IMG/VR virus record: IMGVR_UViG_3300036403_000039
Coordinates: 1 to 64,000 of that record
Source: a virus
Length of the DNA stretch: 64,000 bases
Strand: one strand, 5' to 3'
The position numbers and the translations under genes are program-made. Below the pieces are notes generated by a model. The model was not told the DNA's origin. It saw nothing but the letters and a program-made list of their open reading frames with translations, and did no database searches. Shown here piece after piece: positions 14,979-23,030 of this stretch. Position 1 is the first letter of the stretch, and every line of letters begins with the position of its first letter.

Positions 14979-16388
14979 CTGAACACGCTCAACGTCGAGT
15001 ACCGCAAGGTCGAGGCGCTGATCCCCTACGCCCGCAATCCACGCACGCACACGGATGAGCAGGTGGCCAAGATCGCCGCCAGCATCGTCGAGTACGGCTG
15101 GACGAATCCGGTGCTGGTGGACGGCGACAACGGGATCATCGCGGGCCACGGTCGCTTGGCCGCCGCGCGCAAGCTGGGGCTCGATCAGGTGCCGGTCATT
15201 GAACTGGCGCACCTCTCGCCCACGCAGAAGCGCGCCTACGTCATCTCTGACAACCGGCTGGCACTCGATGCCGGTTGGAACGAGGAGATGCTGGCGCTGG
15301 AGATGGCCGAGCTGTCTGAGGCCGGGTACGACCTCGCCTTGACCGGCTTCGAGGATGCCGAGATCGAGGCCTTGTTCGCTGACGACGTGGAAACCGATGA
15401 CGCTGACCAGGAGGCAGGTGCCGACGAGCCGGACGCTGCTGACGATGTGCCGGATGCCCCTGTGGTGCCGGTGTCCTGCACCGGCGATGTCTGGGCCATC
15501 GGGCCCCACCGTCTGATCTGTGGCGACGCCACCGACCCGACCGTCGTCGCCGCGCTGATTCAGGGCGATGCGGCCCGGCTGTGCTTCACCTCGCCGCCCT
15601 ACGGCAACCAGCGTGAGTACACCAGCGGCGGTGTCAAGGATTGGGATGGCCTGATGCGCGGCGTGTTTGCCAACGTGCCAATGGCCGACGACGGCCAGGT
15701 GCTGGTCAACCTCGGGTTGATCCACCGCGACAACGAAGTCATCCCGTATTGGGATGCGTGGCTCGGTTGGATGCGCACGCAGGGCTGGCGGCGTTTCGCT
15801 TGGTACGTCTGGGATCAAGGGCCAGGGATGCCGGGGGACTGGGCCGGTCGCTTCGCCCCGAGTTTCGAGTTCGTCTTTCACTTCAACCGCGCCAGTCGCA
15901 AGCCCAACAAGATCGTGCCCTGCAAGCACGCGGGCCAGGAGTCGCACCTGCGCGCTGACGGGTCGTCCACGGCCATGCGTGGCAAGGACGGCGAGGTCGG
16001 CGGCTGGACACACAAGGGGCAGCCGACGCAGGACACGCGGATTCCCGACTCGGTGATCCGCGTGATGCGCCACAAGGGCAAGATCGGTCAGGACATCGAC
16101 CACCCGGCCGTGTTCCCGGTGGCGCTGCCGGAGTTCGTGATCGACGCCTATTCGGACACCGGCGACATCGTGTTCGAACCCTTCGGCGGTAGCGGCACCA
16201 CCATGCTGGCCGCGCAGCGCACCGGTCGTGTGTGTCGCAGCGTGGAGATCGCGCCGGAGTACGTGGATGTCGCCATCAAGCGCTTCCAACAGAACCACCC
16301 CGGCGTGTCGGTGACGCTGTTGGCAACAGGCCAGTCCTTTGACGAGGTGGTCAATGAACGTCTGGCTACCACGGAGGCCACGCAATGA
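14979..16388 (+). CDS. ParB-domain DNA methyltransferase (first of pair)
   Basis: About 469 residues. The N-terminal ParB/sulfiredoxin-like domain has IPYARNPRTHTDEQ and IIAGHGRLAAARKLG. An acidic linker follows (about 130-165), then an amino-methyltransferase domain with TSPPYGNQ (catalytic DPPY-type motif IV) and FEPFGGSGTTMLAA (motif I, SAM binding), order IV then I as in beta-class enzymes. The open frame extends to 14829, but that would place a hairpin inside the gene. GAGG at 14967-14970 precedes a CTG (14979) that gives the family's usual N terminus LNTLNVEYRKVEAL, so I infer a non-AUG start. It may protect phage DNA or modify the packaging region. Confidence 0.88.
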   Translation: MNTLNVEYRKVEALIPYARNPRTHTDEQVAKIAASIVEYGWTNPVLVDGDNGIIAGHGRLAAARKLGLDQVPVIELAHLSPTQKRAYVISDNRLALDAGWNEEMLALEMAELSEAGYDLALTGFEDAEIEALFADDVETDDADQEAGADEPDAADDVPDAPVVPVSCTGDVWAIGPHRLICGDATDPTVVAALIQGDAARLCFTSPPYGNQREYTSGGVKDWDGLMRGVFANVPMADDGQVLVNLGLIHRDNEVIPYWDAWLGWMRTQGWRRFAWYVWDQGPGMPGDWAGRFAPSFEFVFHFNRASRKPNKIVPCKHAGQESHLRADGSSTAMRGKDGEVGGWTHKGQPTQDTRIPDSVIRVMRHKGKIGQDIDHPAVFPVALPEFVIDAYSDTGDIVFEPFGGSGTTMLAAQRTGRVCRSVEIAPEYVDVAIKRFQQNHPGVSVTLLATGQSFDEVVNERLATTEATQ

Positions 16389-17656
16389 GCGCCTCTTGGT
16401 TTGCCGACAAGATCGAGCAGTGGCCGACTGCCAAGCTGCTGCCCTATGCCCGCAACGCACGCACCCACTCGGACGATCAGGTTGCGCAGATCGCCGCGTC
16501 GATTGCCGAGTTCGGATTCACCAATCCGATCCTCGCAGGAAGCGACGGTGTGATCGTCGCCGGTCACGGGCGGCTGGCTGCGGCGCAGAAACTCGGGCTG
16601 GAAGTTGTACCGGTGGTCGTGCTCGATCATCTGAGCCCCACGCAGCGCCGGGCCCTGGTGATCGCGGACAACCGCATTGCCGAGAACGCGGGATGGGATG
16701 ACGCGATGCTGCGCATTGAGATCGCTTCCCTGCAGGACGACGACTTCGACGTGTCACTGACCGGCTTTGATGCCGATGCGCTGGCCGAATTGATGGCAGG
16801 CGACGAGCCGGATGGCGTCGGCGACACCGATGACGACGCCGTGCCCGAGGTGTCGGAGACGCCGATCTCCCGCCCGGGCGATGTCTGGTTGCTGGGTGGT
16901 CACCGCCTGCTGTGCGGGGACTCCACCGTGGCCGAGAGCTACGACCGGCTTCTCGATGGCGCGCCGGTGGACATGGTCTTCACCGACCCGCCCTACAACG
17001 TGAACTATGCCAACAGCGCCAAGGACAAGATGCGCGGCAAGGATCGCGCGATCCTGAACGACAACCTCGGTGACGGCTTCTACGACTTCCTTCTGGCGGC
17101 GCTGACGCCGACCATCGGGAACTGCCGGGGCGGCATCTACGTGGCGATGTCGTCCAGCGAGCTGGATGTGCTGCAGGCAGCGTTCCGTGCCGCTGGTGGC
17201 AAGTGGTCGACGTTCATCATCTGGGCCAAGAACACATTCACGCTGGGTCGGGCCGACTACCAGCGCCAGTACGAGCCGATCCTGTACGGATGGCCCGAGG
17301 GGGCACAACGTCACTGGTGCGGTGACCGCGACCAGGGCGACGTCTGGAACATCAAGAAGCCGCAGAAGAACGATCTGCACCCGACGATGAAGCCGGTGGA
17401 GTTGGTCGAGCGCGCGATCCGCAATTCAAGCCGCCCTGGCAACGTGGTGCTTGACCCGTTTGGTGGCTCCGGCACGACGCTGATCGCCGCCGAAAAGTCA
17501 GGGCGGCTGGCACGGCTGATCGAGCTCGACCCAAAGTACGCGGACGTGATCGTGCGCCGCTGGCAGGAATGGACTGGCAAGCAAGCCACCCGCGATTCGG
17601 ATGGCGCGCTGTTCGATGATCAGGCGGCGAGCGACTCCTCGGCGATCTCGCAGTGA
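16385..17656 (+). CDS. ParB-domain DNA methyltransferase (second of pair)
   Basis: A 423-residue paralogue with the same ParB module (LLPYARNARTHSDDQ and IVAGHGRLAAAQKLG) and a methyltransferase domain with TDPPYNVNY and LDPFGGSGTTLIAAEKSGR. It overlaps the first gene by 4 bases (ATGA). The two catalytic domains are clearly different (SPPYGNQ versus DPPYNVNY), so they probably recognise different sequences. The ParB-like domain probably binds DNA. Its 3' end overlaps the convergent gene at 17620-17988. Confidence 0.9.
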   Translation: MSASWFADKIEQWPTAKLLPYARNARTHSDDQVAQIAASIAEFGFTNPILAGSDGVIVAGHGRLAAAQKLGLEVVPVVVLDHLSPTQRRALVIADNRIAENAGWDDAMLRIEIASLQDDDFDVSLTGFDADALAELMAGDEPDGVGDTDDDAVPEVSETPISRPGDVWLLGGHRLLCGDSTVAESYDRLLDGAPVDMVFTDPPYNVNYANSAKDKMRGKDRAILNDNLGDGFYDFLLAALTPTIGNCRGGIYVAMSSSELDVLQAAFRAAGGKWSTFIIWAKNTFTLGRADYQRQYEPILYGWPEGAQRHWCGDRDQGDVWNIKKPQKNDLHPTMKPVELVERAIRNSSRPGNVVLDPFGGSGTTLIAAEKSGRLARLIELDPKYADVIVRRWQEWTGKQATRDSDGALFDDQAASDSSAISQ

Positions 17657-17988
17657 ATCACAAAGCCCGTCAGGTAGGGCAAACCGCGCGGGATGCCATA
17701 TTCCTTGCTGGTCTGGCGGCCAATCGTCCAGCCCATCCACTGCCGGGTGGCGGCGTTGATGGCATCTGCAAGGGGCTGACCCCGGTACAGCCCGTTTTCT
17801 ACCTCGTCGGCAAAGTGGCGTCCGTGGCGGCTGTCGAGGAAGACCCGGACTGATTCGAGGGGCTGACCGGTAGCGTTGGAGATGGCGGTCATCGCCAGGG
17901 GCCACGCGGTGCTGGCGTGTTCGTTCATCGTGCCCCAAAAGCCCCAGGCATCGTTCTGGGTGGCGGGCATTTGCTGGTTGGTGTTCAT
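17620..17988 (-). CDS. Hypothetical protein of the three-gene minus-strand cluster
   Basis: A 122-residue soluble protein. The segments WGFWGTMNEHASTAWPLAM, FLDSRHGRHFADEV and a C-terminal GRQTSKEYGIPRGLPYLTGFVIHCEI suggest a small alpha/beta fold, but I do not recognise a named family. AAGGAG lies 7 bases upstream of the ATG. The leader copy A (18004-18078) separates it from the preceding minus-strand gene. Its last 37 bases overlap the methyltransferase gene on the other strand. Confidence 0.72.
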   Translation of the reverse strand: MNTNQQMPATQNDAWGFWGTMNEHASTAWPLAMTAISNATGQPLESVRVFLDSRHGRHFADEVENGLYRGQPLADAINAATRQWMGWTIGRQTSKEYGIPRGLPYLTGFVIHCEIAEESLAA

Positions 17989-18003
17989 CTCTGGCTCCTT
18001 GGG

Positions 18004-18078
18004 GTTGATCGTTGCGACACCCGTAGTAACGCGCTGTTCGATTGAGAAGCCAAGCTGTTCTTGGCCTCTTTCTCAATC
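18004..18078 (-). repeat. Repeated intergenic leader element, copy A
   Basis: Minus strand: a hairpin whose arms are GATTGAGAA and TTCTCAATC with inner CCAAG/CTTGG, ending CTTGGCTTC. GAACAGCGCGTTA follows after 6 bases, then ATCAAC 18 bases later and the AAGGAG of the gene at 17988. See copies B, C and D. Confidence 0.75.
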
Positions 18079-18086
18079 AATTTCGA

Positions 18087-18446
18087 TTACCCGAGACGGG
18101 CCACGTACCGGGCGTAGTCGCCGCCCTCTGGATTCACGTAAAGGTAGGGGCGACCCGGTGCGGTGACCTCGACGCAAGGATAGCCGTCGCCGGTGTCGCC
18201 ACCTTTGCCGCGCAGCCAGTCGCGCGATACCAACAGGCTGCGGGCAAAGGCATCGAACTCGTCGACGGTCAGTTCCTTGGTCTCGGTGACATAGACCTTG
18301 GTCTGACCCTGGCCGCCAACTTCGTCCAAGTCGGCAGGCTTGCGGGCAAACGGCGATCGGACGCTCAGCTCCTCGACCTGGAAGGTGGTGTCGCCAAACT
18401 GCAGGGTGCGCGGGGTGCGTTCGATGGTGATGGTCATGGTGCTCAT
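18087..18446 (-). CDS. Hypothetical protein of the minus-strand cluster
   Basis: A 119-residue protein. The start MSTMTITIERTP at 18446 has GGAG upstream; the longer frame runs into the DUF3489 gene and is spurious. The beta-rich N-terminal half (LQFGDTTFQVEELSV) is followed by a helix (KELTVDEFDAFARSLLVSRDWL), and the protein ends PGRPYLYVNPEGGDYARYVARLG. No family recognised. It is 29 bases downstream of DUF3489 and followed by leader copy A. Confidence 0.72.
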   Translation of the reverse strand: MSTMTITIERTPRTLQFGDTTFQVEELSVRSPFARKPADLDEVGGQGQTKVYVTETKELTVDEFDAFARSLLVSRDWLRGKGGDTGDGYPCVEVTAPGRPYLYVNPEGGDYARYVARLG

Positions 18447-18475
18447 GGATGTTCTCCGGGGTGTTGGCGTTGCGA

Positions 18476-19000
18476 TCAGGCTTCTGCGGCGATCCGGTAG
18501 ACCCGCTCGCTGCCCTGGGCCTTGTCCGAGACGATGGTCAGCCCGAGCTTCTTCTTGAAGGCACCGGCAAAGGTGCCGCGCACCGTGTGCGCCTGCCAGC
18601 CGGTGGTCTCGCAGATCTGCTGCACCGTTGCCCCTTCGGGGCGTTGCAGCATCTGGATCACGGTGGCCTGCTTGCTGTTCTCGCGGGTGCGGGGCTTGGC
18701 GGCCGCCTTTTCTTGCGCCCACGTGGCCTCGGCTGCCGTCACGGCTGCGTCGAGTTCAGGGTCTGCGGCCACTGGCGCAGGCGTTGGCCGGGCGCGCCCC
18801 ATCGCGTCGTAGCCCTCGGCGGCCACGAACCAATGGGTGCCGTCGGATGTGATCAGCGCGCGGTTGAAGAGGCCGTCGAGCACCTTCTTGCGTGCGCCGC
18901 CTTTGATGTTGTCGGGGAACCAGTCGATCTTGCCGTCGGTGTGTTCGAGGGCGTAGGCCAGGATCGCGTGCTGCGACGGGGTCAGTTGTGTGGTGGTCAT
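18476..19000 (-). CDS. DUF3489 domain protein
   Basis: A 174-residue protein. The N-terminal segment (SQHAILAYALEHTDGKIDWFPDNIKGG) and a C-terminal winged-helix (ATVIQMLQRPEGATVQQICETTGWQ, then TVRGTFAGAFKKKLGL) are diagnostic of DUF3489, a family common on proteobacterial mobile elements. The middle is an Ala/Pro linker. AAGGAG is 8 bases before the ATG at 19000. It is preceded by leader copy B. DNA binding through the winged helix is likely; the target is unknown. Confidence 0.85.
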   Translation of the reverse strand: MTTTQLTPSQHAILAYALEHTDGKIDWFPDNIKGGARKKVLDGLFNRALITSDGTHWFVAAEGYDAMGRARPTPAPVAADPELDAAVTAAEATWAQEKAAAKPRTRENSKQATVIQMLQRPEGATVQQICETTGWQAHTVRGTFAGAFKKKLGLTIVSDKAQGSERVYRIAAEA

Positions 19001-19021
19001 TTGCTTCTCCTTATGCAAGGG

Positions 19022-19086
19022 GTTGATGGGGTGACGTGATGAACGCGCTGTTCGGGAGTGAAGCCAAGCGCTATCTGCTTGGCTTC
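19022..19086 (-). repeat. Repeated intergenic leader element, copy B
   Basis: Minus strand: hairpin GAAGCCAAG (9 bases) CTTGGCTTC, then 6 bases, GAACAGCGCGTTC, 14 bases to ATCAAC, then the ribosome site of the DUF3489 gene. It begins 13 bases after the stop of the upstream 65-residue gene. Confidence 0.8.
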
Positions 19087-19098
19087 GAAGGTTCTTGA

Positions 19099-19296
19099 TC
19101 ATTTGTTGGCCTTGTCCGACGTAGCCGTCTTGCGGCCCTGCTCGACGCCCGCGTTGAACGCGGCCTCGAGGGCGTCGCGCAGGCACCAGACCGCCACGTC
19201 GTGGAAATCGAGGCCGTCGGACTTGCGGGTTTCCAGGGTTTCGATGCCCAGCTTGCTTTGCGCGATCTGGGTCAGGAGTTGTTCGAGCTTGTTCAT
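19099..19296 (-). CDS. Small protein (DUF6900-like)
   Basis: A 65-residue helical protein starting MNKLEQLLTQIAQSKLGIETLETRKSD with GAAGGAAGC upstream. The run FHDVAVWCLRDALEAAFNAG appears to match DUF6900, as far as I recall. It is the first gene of the leftward three-leader cluster. The open frame extends 59 codons further upstream across leader copy C without a proper start and is not taken as coding. Confidence 0.75.
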   Translation of the reverse strand: MNKLEQLLTQIAQSKLGIETLETRKSDGLDFHDVAVWCLRDALEAAFNAGVEQGRKTATSDKANK

Positions 19297-19315
19297 TGCT
19301 GCTTCCTTCGATGGT

Positions 19316-19360
19316 GTTGATGACGTCCGTATGAACGCGCTGTTCCAGAGAGAAGCCAAG
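19316..19360 (-). repeat. Repeated intergenic leader element, copy C
   Basis: Minus strand: CTTGGCTTC, 7 bases, GAACAGCGCGTTC, 12 bases, ATCAAC, then the ribosome site of the 65-residue gene. It lies in the 5' leader of the first gene of the cluster and lacks the full upstream hairpin arm of copies A and B. Confidence 0.75.
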
Positions 19361-19413
19361 CTGATTTCGAGTGAATGGCGAACAAATGATTGAAGGGGAA
19401 ACCGGGTCTCAAA

Positions 19414-19941
19414 ATGGGCATCTCGATTCGCGCTTACGCCCGTCACCGTGGTGTGACCGACACCGCAGTTCACAAGGCCATTCGCGCAGGTCGGATCACG
19501 CCGGAGGCTGACGGCACCATCGATGCCGACCGTGCTGACCGCGAGTGGGCGCGCAACTCCGATGCGCCCAAGGCTGGGACGCGCGCCAAGGCTGTAAAGG
19601 CCGCTGTGCCGGAGGGCAGTGGCGACGGGCCTGCAGCTTTACCTACTGGCGGTGCGTCCCTGCTTCAGGCGCGCACGGTCAACGAGGTGGTCAAGGCGCA
19701 GACCAACAAGGTGCGGCTGGCCCGACTCAAGGGCGAATTGGTGGATCGGCCGCAGGCCATCGCCCACGTTTTCAAGCTGGCGCGCTCCGAGCGCGATGCG
19801 TGGCTGAACTGGCCCGCTCGCATCTCGGCGCAGATGGCGGCCAAGCTCAATGTCGATCCGCACACGATGCACGTCGCCCTGGAGGCGGCGGTGCGTGAGC
19901 ATCTGCAGGAGCTGGGTGAACTGCGGCCCAGGGTGGACTGA
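19414..19941 (+). CDS. Terminase small subunit-like protein
   Basis: A 175-residue protein with an N-terminal HTH (ISIRAYARHRGVTDTAVHKAIRAGRI). A Pro/Ala linker follows, then a coiled-coil-prone segment (VVKAQTNKVRLARLKGELVDR), and a C-terminal helix pair with LNWPARISAQMAAKLNVD. This is the plan of lambda Nu1-type small terminases, which recognise cos DNA. It overlaps the large subunit start by 1 base. The TTG at 19390 is a possible earlier start; the ATG at 19414 gives the expected N terminus. Confidence 0.8.
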   Translation: MGISIRAYARHRGVTDTAVHKAIRAGRITPEADGTIDADRADREWARNSDAPKAGTRAKAVKAAVPEGSGDGPAALPTGGASLLQARTVNEVVKAQTNKVRLARLKGELVDRPQAIAHVFKLARSERDAWLNWPARISAQMAAKLNVDPHTMHVALEAAVREHLQELGELRPRVD

Positions 19942-21908
19942 TGCTGGACGTTGAATACGAAGGCGCTGCCGAAGTTGAGCGTGCGTGGCGTGAAGGGCTG
20001 ACACCCGATCCCTTGCTCTCGGTGTCCGAATGGTCGGATCGCCACCGGATGCTCTCCAGCAAGGCGTCCGCCGAGCCGGGTCGTTGGCGTACCAGTCGCA
20101 CGCCATACCTCAAGGCGATCATGGATTGCCTGTCGCCGACGTCGCCGGTCGAGCGCGTGGTGTTCATGAAGGCTGCCCAGCTCGGTGCGACCGAGATGGG
20201 CTCGAACTGGATCGGCTACGTGATCCACCACGCGCCGGGGCCAATGATGGCGGTGTGGCCGACGGTGGATATGGCCAAGCGCAACTCCAAGCAGCGGATC
20301 GATCCGTTGATCGAGGAGTCGGCCGCGCTGAGCGAATTGATTTCGCCAGCACGATCCCGAGACTCGGGCAACACCATCCTGGCCAAGGAGTTCCGGGGCG
20401 GTGTGCTGGTGATGACCGGGGCCAACAGCGCGGTCGGCCTGCGGTCGATGCCGGTGCGGTATCTGTTCCTCGACGAGGTGGATGGCTACCCGCTGGACGT
20501 CGACGGCGAAGGCGATGCGATCTCGCTGGCCGAGGCACGCACGCGAACCTTTGCCCGCCGCAAGATCTTCATCGTCTCGACCCCGACGATCTCGGGGGCG
20601 AGCGCCATCGAACGCGAGTACGAGGCCAGCGATCAGCGTCGGTACTTCGTGCCGTGCCCACATTGCTCGCATCGCCAGTGGCTGCGCTTCGAGCAGTTGC
20701 GATGGGAAAAGGGGCAACCGGACTCGGCGGCCTACATCTGCGAGTCCTGCGATGAGCCGATTGCCGAGCACCACAAGACATGGATGCTGGAGCACGGCGA
20801 GTGGCGCGCGCTGATCAGCGACGGCACGGGCAAGACGGCGGGGTTTCACCTGTCCTCGCTATACAGCCCGGTCGGCTGGCGCAGTTGGCGCGACATCGCC
20901 GCTGCGTGGGAAAGCTCCGTCAACAAGGAATCGGGGTCGGCGGCCGCCATCAAGACCTTCAAGAACACCGAACTGGGCGAGACCTGGGTCGAGGAAGGCG
21001 AAGCGCCCGATTGGCAACGGCTGGTCGAGCGCCGTGAGGATTACCGCGTCGGCACGGTGCCGCCGGGTGGGCTGCTCCTGGTGGGCGCTGCCGACGTGCA
21101 GAAGGATCGCATCGAGGCGTCTATCTGGGCTTTCGGGCGCGGCAAGGAGTCTTGGTTGGTGGAGCACCGGGTGCTGATGGGTGGCACCGCCCGCGACGCC
21201 GTCTGGAAGCGACTGGCCGAATTGATCGCCGAGAACTGGACACACGACTCAGGCGCGGCGATGCCCTTGGCCCGCTTTGCGCTGGACACCGGCTTTGCGA
21301 CGCAGGAGGCCTACGCCTTCGTGCGCGCCTGCCGCGACCCGCGCGTGATGCCTGTGAAAGGCGTGCCGCGCGGGGCCGCGCTGATTGGTACGCCGACTGC
21401 CGTTGACATCTCGCAGGGCGGCAAGAAGCTGCGCCGGGGCATCAAGGTGTATTCGGTCGCCGTGGGCATCGCCAAGCTGGAGTTCTACAACAACCTGCGC
21501 AAGGGCGCGGACGTCAGCGAGGACGGTGTGACCACGTTGTTCCCGGCTGGGTTTGTTCACCTGCCCAAGATCGACGCTGAGTTCATCCAGCAGCTCTGTG
21601 CAGAGCAGTTGATCACCCGCCGCGACCGCAATGGCTTCCCGATTCGGGAGTGGCAAAAGATGCGCGAGCGCAACGAAGCGCTCGACTGCTACGTGTACGC
21701 CCGGGCGGCCGCATCGGCGGCGGGCCTGGATCGCTTCGAGGAGCGCCACTGGCGCGAACTGGAACGGCAACTCGGGATGGAACGGCCACCCGATGAGCCG
21801 CCCCCGATTCAAACATTCGACCCAGAAGAGGCCACCCAACGCGGTGGCCTTTCTGTTTCTGCAACCCCACCACGGCGGCGCGTCATCAAGAGCCGCTGGT
21901 TGTCCTGA
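19941..21908 (+). CDS. terL: Phage terminase large subunit (lambda gpA type)
   Basis: A 655-residue packaging motor and nuclease. The ATPase region has an adenine-binding/Walker A segment FMKAAQLGATE (residues 76-85) and Walker B YLFLDEVDGY (Asp178, Glu179). A CPHC...CESC zinc-like pair lies at about 238-272. The C-terminal nuclease has VGAADVQKDRI and FALDTGFATQEAYAF. The length and motifs are those of gpA-type terminases, which make cohesive ends, supporting cos packaging. It acts with the upstream small subunit and downstream portal. Confidence 0.95.
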   Translation: MLDVEYEGAAEVERAWREGLTPDPLLSVSEWSDRHRMLSSKASAEPGRWRTSRTPYLKAIMDCLSPTSPVERVVFMKAAQLGATEMGSNWIGYVIHHAPGPMMAVWPTVDMAKRNSKQRIDPLIEESAALSELISPARSRDSGNTILAKEFRGGVLVMTGANSAVGLRSMPVRYLFLDEVDGYPLDVDGEGDAISLAEARTRTFARRKIFIVSTPTISGASAIEREYEASDQRRYFVPCPHCSHRQWLRFEQLRWEKGQPDSAAYICESCDEPIAEHHKTWMLEHGEWRALISDGTGKTAGFHLSSLYSPVGWRSWRDIAAAWESSVNKESGSAAAIKTFKNTELGETWVEEGEAPDWQRLVERREDYRVGTVPPGGLLLVGAADVQKDRIEASIWAFGRGKESWLVEHRVLMGGTARDAVWKRLAELIAENWTHDSGAAMPLARFALDTGFATQEAYAFVRACRDPRVMPVKGVPRGAALIGTPTAVDISQGGKKLRRGIKVYSVAVGIAKLEFYNNLRKGADVSEDGVTTLFPAGFVHLPKIDAEFIQQLCAEQLITRRDRNGFPIREWQKMRERNEALDCYVYARAAASAAGLDRFEERHWRELERQLGMERPPDEPPPIQTFDPEEATQRGGLSVSATPPRRRVIKSRWLS

Positions 21909-21925
21909 TTTTCAGAGGAGTTTTC

Positions 21926-22417
21926 ATGAGTCTTGCCACCCGTATCGAGAGCCTGGTCATCCGGGTTGCTCAGGAGTTCAACGACGTTCGCGCGACGGCA
22001 GGCAGTCTGGCCAGTCTGTCCACCAACGACAAGTCGAGTCTGGTCGCCGCCATCAACGAGCTCAAGGCAGCGGTTCTGTCCGCGATGGCCATTGACGACA
22101 ACCAGATCGCCACCAACAGCACCTACTCGTCGAACAAGATCGTGTCGCTGCTGGACGCGCTCAAGGCCGACATTCTGGGTGGGGCCGACGCCGCCTACGA
22201 CACCCTGGTCGAAATCCAGCAGCTGCTACAGAACGGCACCAGCGGTCTGGACGCGATTCTGAGCGCCGTCAATCTGCGCGTGCGCTTCGATGCGGCGCAG
22301 TCCTTGACGGTAGCCGAGCAGCTGCAGGCCCGCACCAACATCGGCGCGGTCGCGGTCAGCGATGTCGGCAACACCGACACCGACTTCGTCGTGATCTTCG
22401 ACGGGGCGCTGGCCTGA
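21926..22417 (+). CDS. Phage fibre-like protein inserted between terminase and gpW
   Basis: A 163-residue protein with AGAGGAG upstream. The beginning (MSLATRIESLVIRVAQEFNDVRA) and the central helix followed by an Ile/Asn/Ser stretch (STYSSNKIVSLLDALKADILGGADAAYDTLVEIQQLL) are typical of the trimeric N-terminal shafts of tail fibres and receptor proteins. It ends NIGAVAVSDVGNTDTDFV, another fibre-like motif. Lambda has no gene at this position, so this is an insertion into the head operon. Confidence 0.75.
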   Translation: MSLATRIESLVIRVAQEFNDVRATAGSLASLSTNDKSSLVAAINELKAAVLSAMAIDDNQIATNSTYSSNKIVSLLDALKADILGGADAAYDTLVEIQQLLQNGTSGLDAILSAVNLRVRFDAAQSLTVAEQLQARTNIGAVAVSDVGNTDTDFVVIFDGALA

Positions 22418-22809
22418 TGAGTCTTGCGTCCAGCATCGCCGCCTTGGCGTCGCGTATCGGCTTCGAGGTCAAAACCAAGATCGACGCCACCCATCCCGGC
22501 ATCGCACGGGTGTGGGTCAGCTTCGGCTACGGGGGCGGTCAGGTCGTGATCGGCAGCGCGCACAACGTCGCCAGCGTGGTGCGCACGGCGGCTGGTCGGT
22601 ACCGCGTGCATTTCGCTGTGGCGATGCCGGATACGAATTACTGCTGGACAGCGCTCGCCCGCAGCAGCACCAACACCGGCCAGCAGCGCTTAGCCCTGGT
22701 GCGTGCCAGCTCCGACCTCAAGACCGCGCAGTACGTCGACATCTCGTGTGCGACGGCGGCGTTGTCGTTTGACGACTCCTCTGAAATCAACCTCGTGGTG
22801 TACCGCTGA
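22417..22809 (+). CDS. Phage protein, fibre tip/decoration-like
   Basis: A 130-residue protein overlapping the previous stop (TGATG). It shares the MSLAS.I..L..RI opening with its neighbour, then forms a beta-rich domain (VVRTAAGRYRVHFAVAMPDTNYCWTA and SFDDSSEINLVVY). This resembles the C-terminal beta-sandwich domain of phage tail fibre tips. It may be the partner of the fibre-like protein upstream. Confidence 0.7.
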   Translation: MSLASSIAALASRIGFEVKTKIDATHPGIARVWVSFGYGGGQVVIGSAHNVASVVRTAAGRYRVHFAVAMPDTNYCWTALARSSTNTGQQRLALVRASSDLKTAQYVDISCATAALSFDDSSEINLVVYR

Positions 22810-23030
22810 TGGCCTACACAGAAGCCCAACTCCAGGCATTGGAGACCGCCCTCGCCAAGGGCGAACACCGCGTTAGCTTCGGCGACAAGACCGTCGAGTA
22901 CCGCTCGGTCGATGAGCTAAAGGCGGCGATCCGCGAAGTCAAGCGCGGCATCCTGGAGCAGGCAGCCGCCACCGGGCTATGGCCGGGTGCGCCGCGCCAG
23001 ATCCGGGTCACGACCTCGAAGGGGTTCTGA
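22809..23030 (+). CDS. Head-tail joining protein (gpW family)
   Basis: A 73-residue protein. LQALETALAKGEHRVSFGDKTVEYRSVDELKAAI is the classical gpW helix-hairpin-helix. In lambda gpW seals the portal and provides the tail-binding surface. It overlaps the portal start by 1 base, as in lambda-type operons. Confidence 0.9.
   Translation: MAYTEAQLQALETALAKGEHRVSFGDKTVEYRSVDELKAAIREVKRGILEQAAATGLWPGAPRQIRVTTSKGF

Noticed and set aside
14961-16460. Minus-strand frame of 499 codons opposite the first methyltransferase
   Set aside because: Shadow of the ParB-methyltransferase, which has clear catalytic motifs.
18447-18722. N-terminal extension of the 119-residue minus-strand gene
   Set aside because: It overlaps the DUF3489 coding region in another frame and has no ribosome site.
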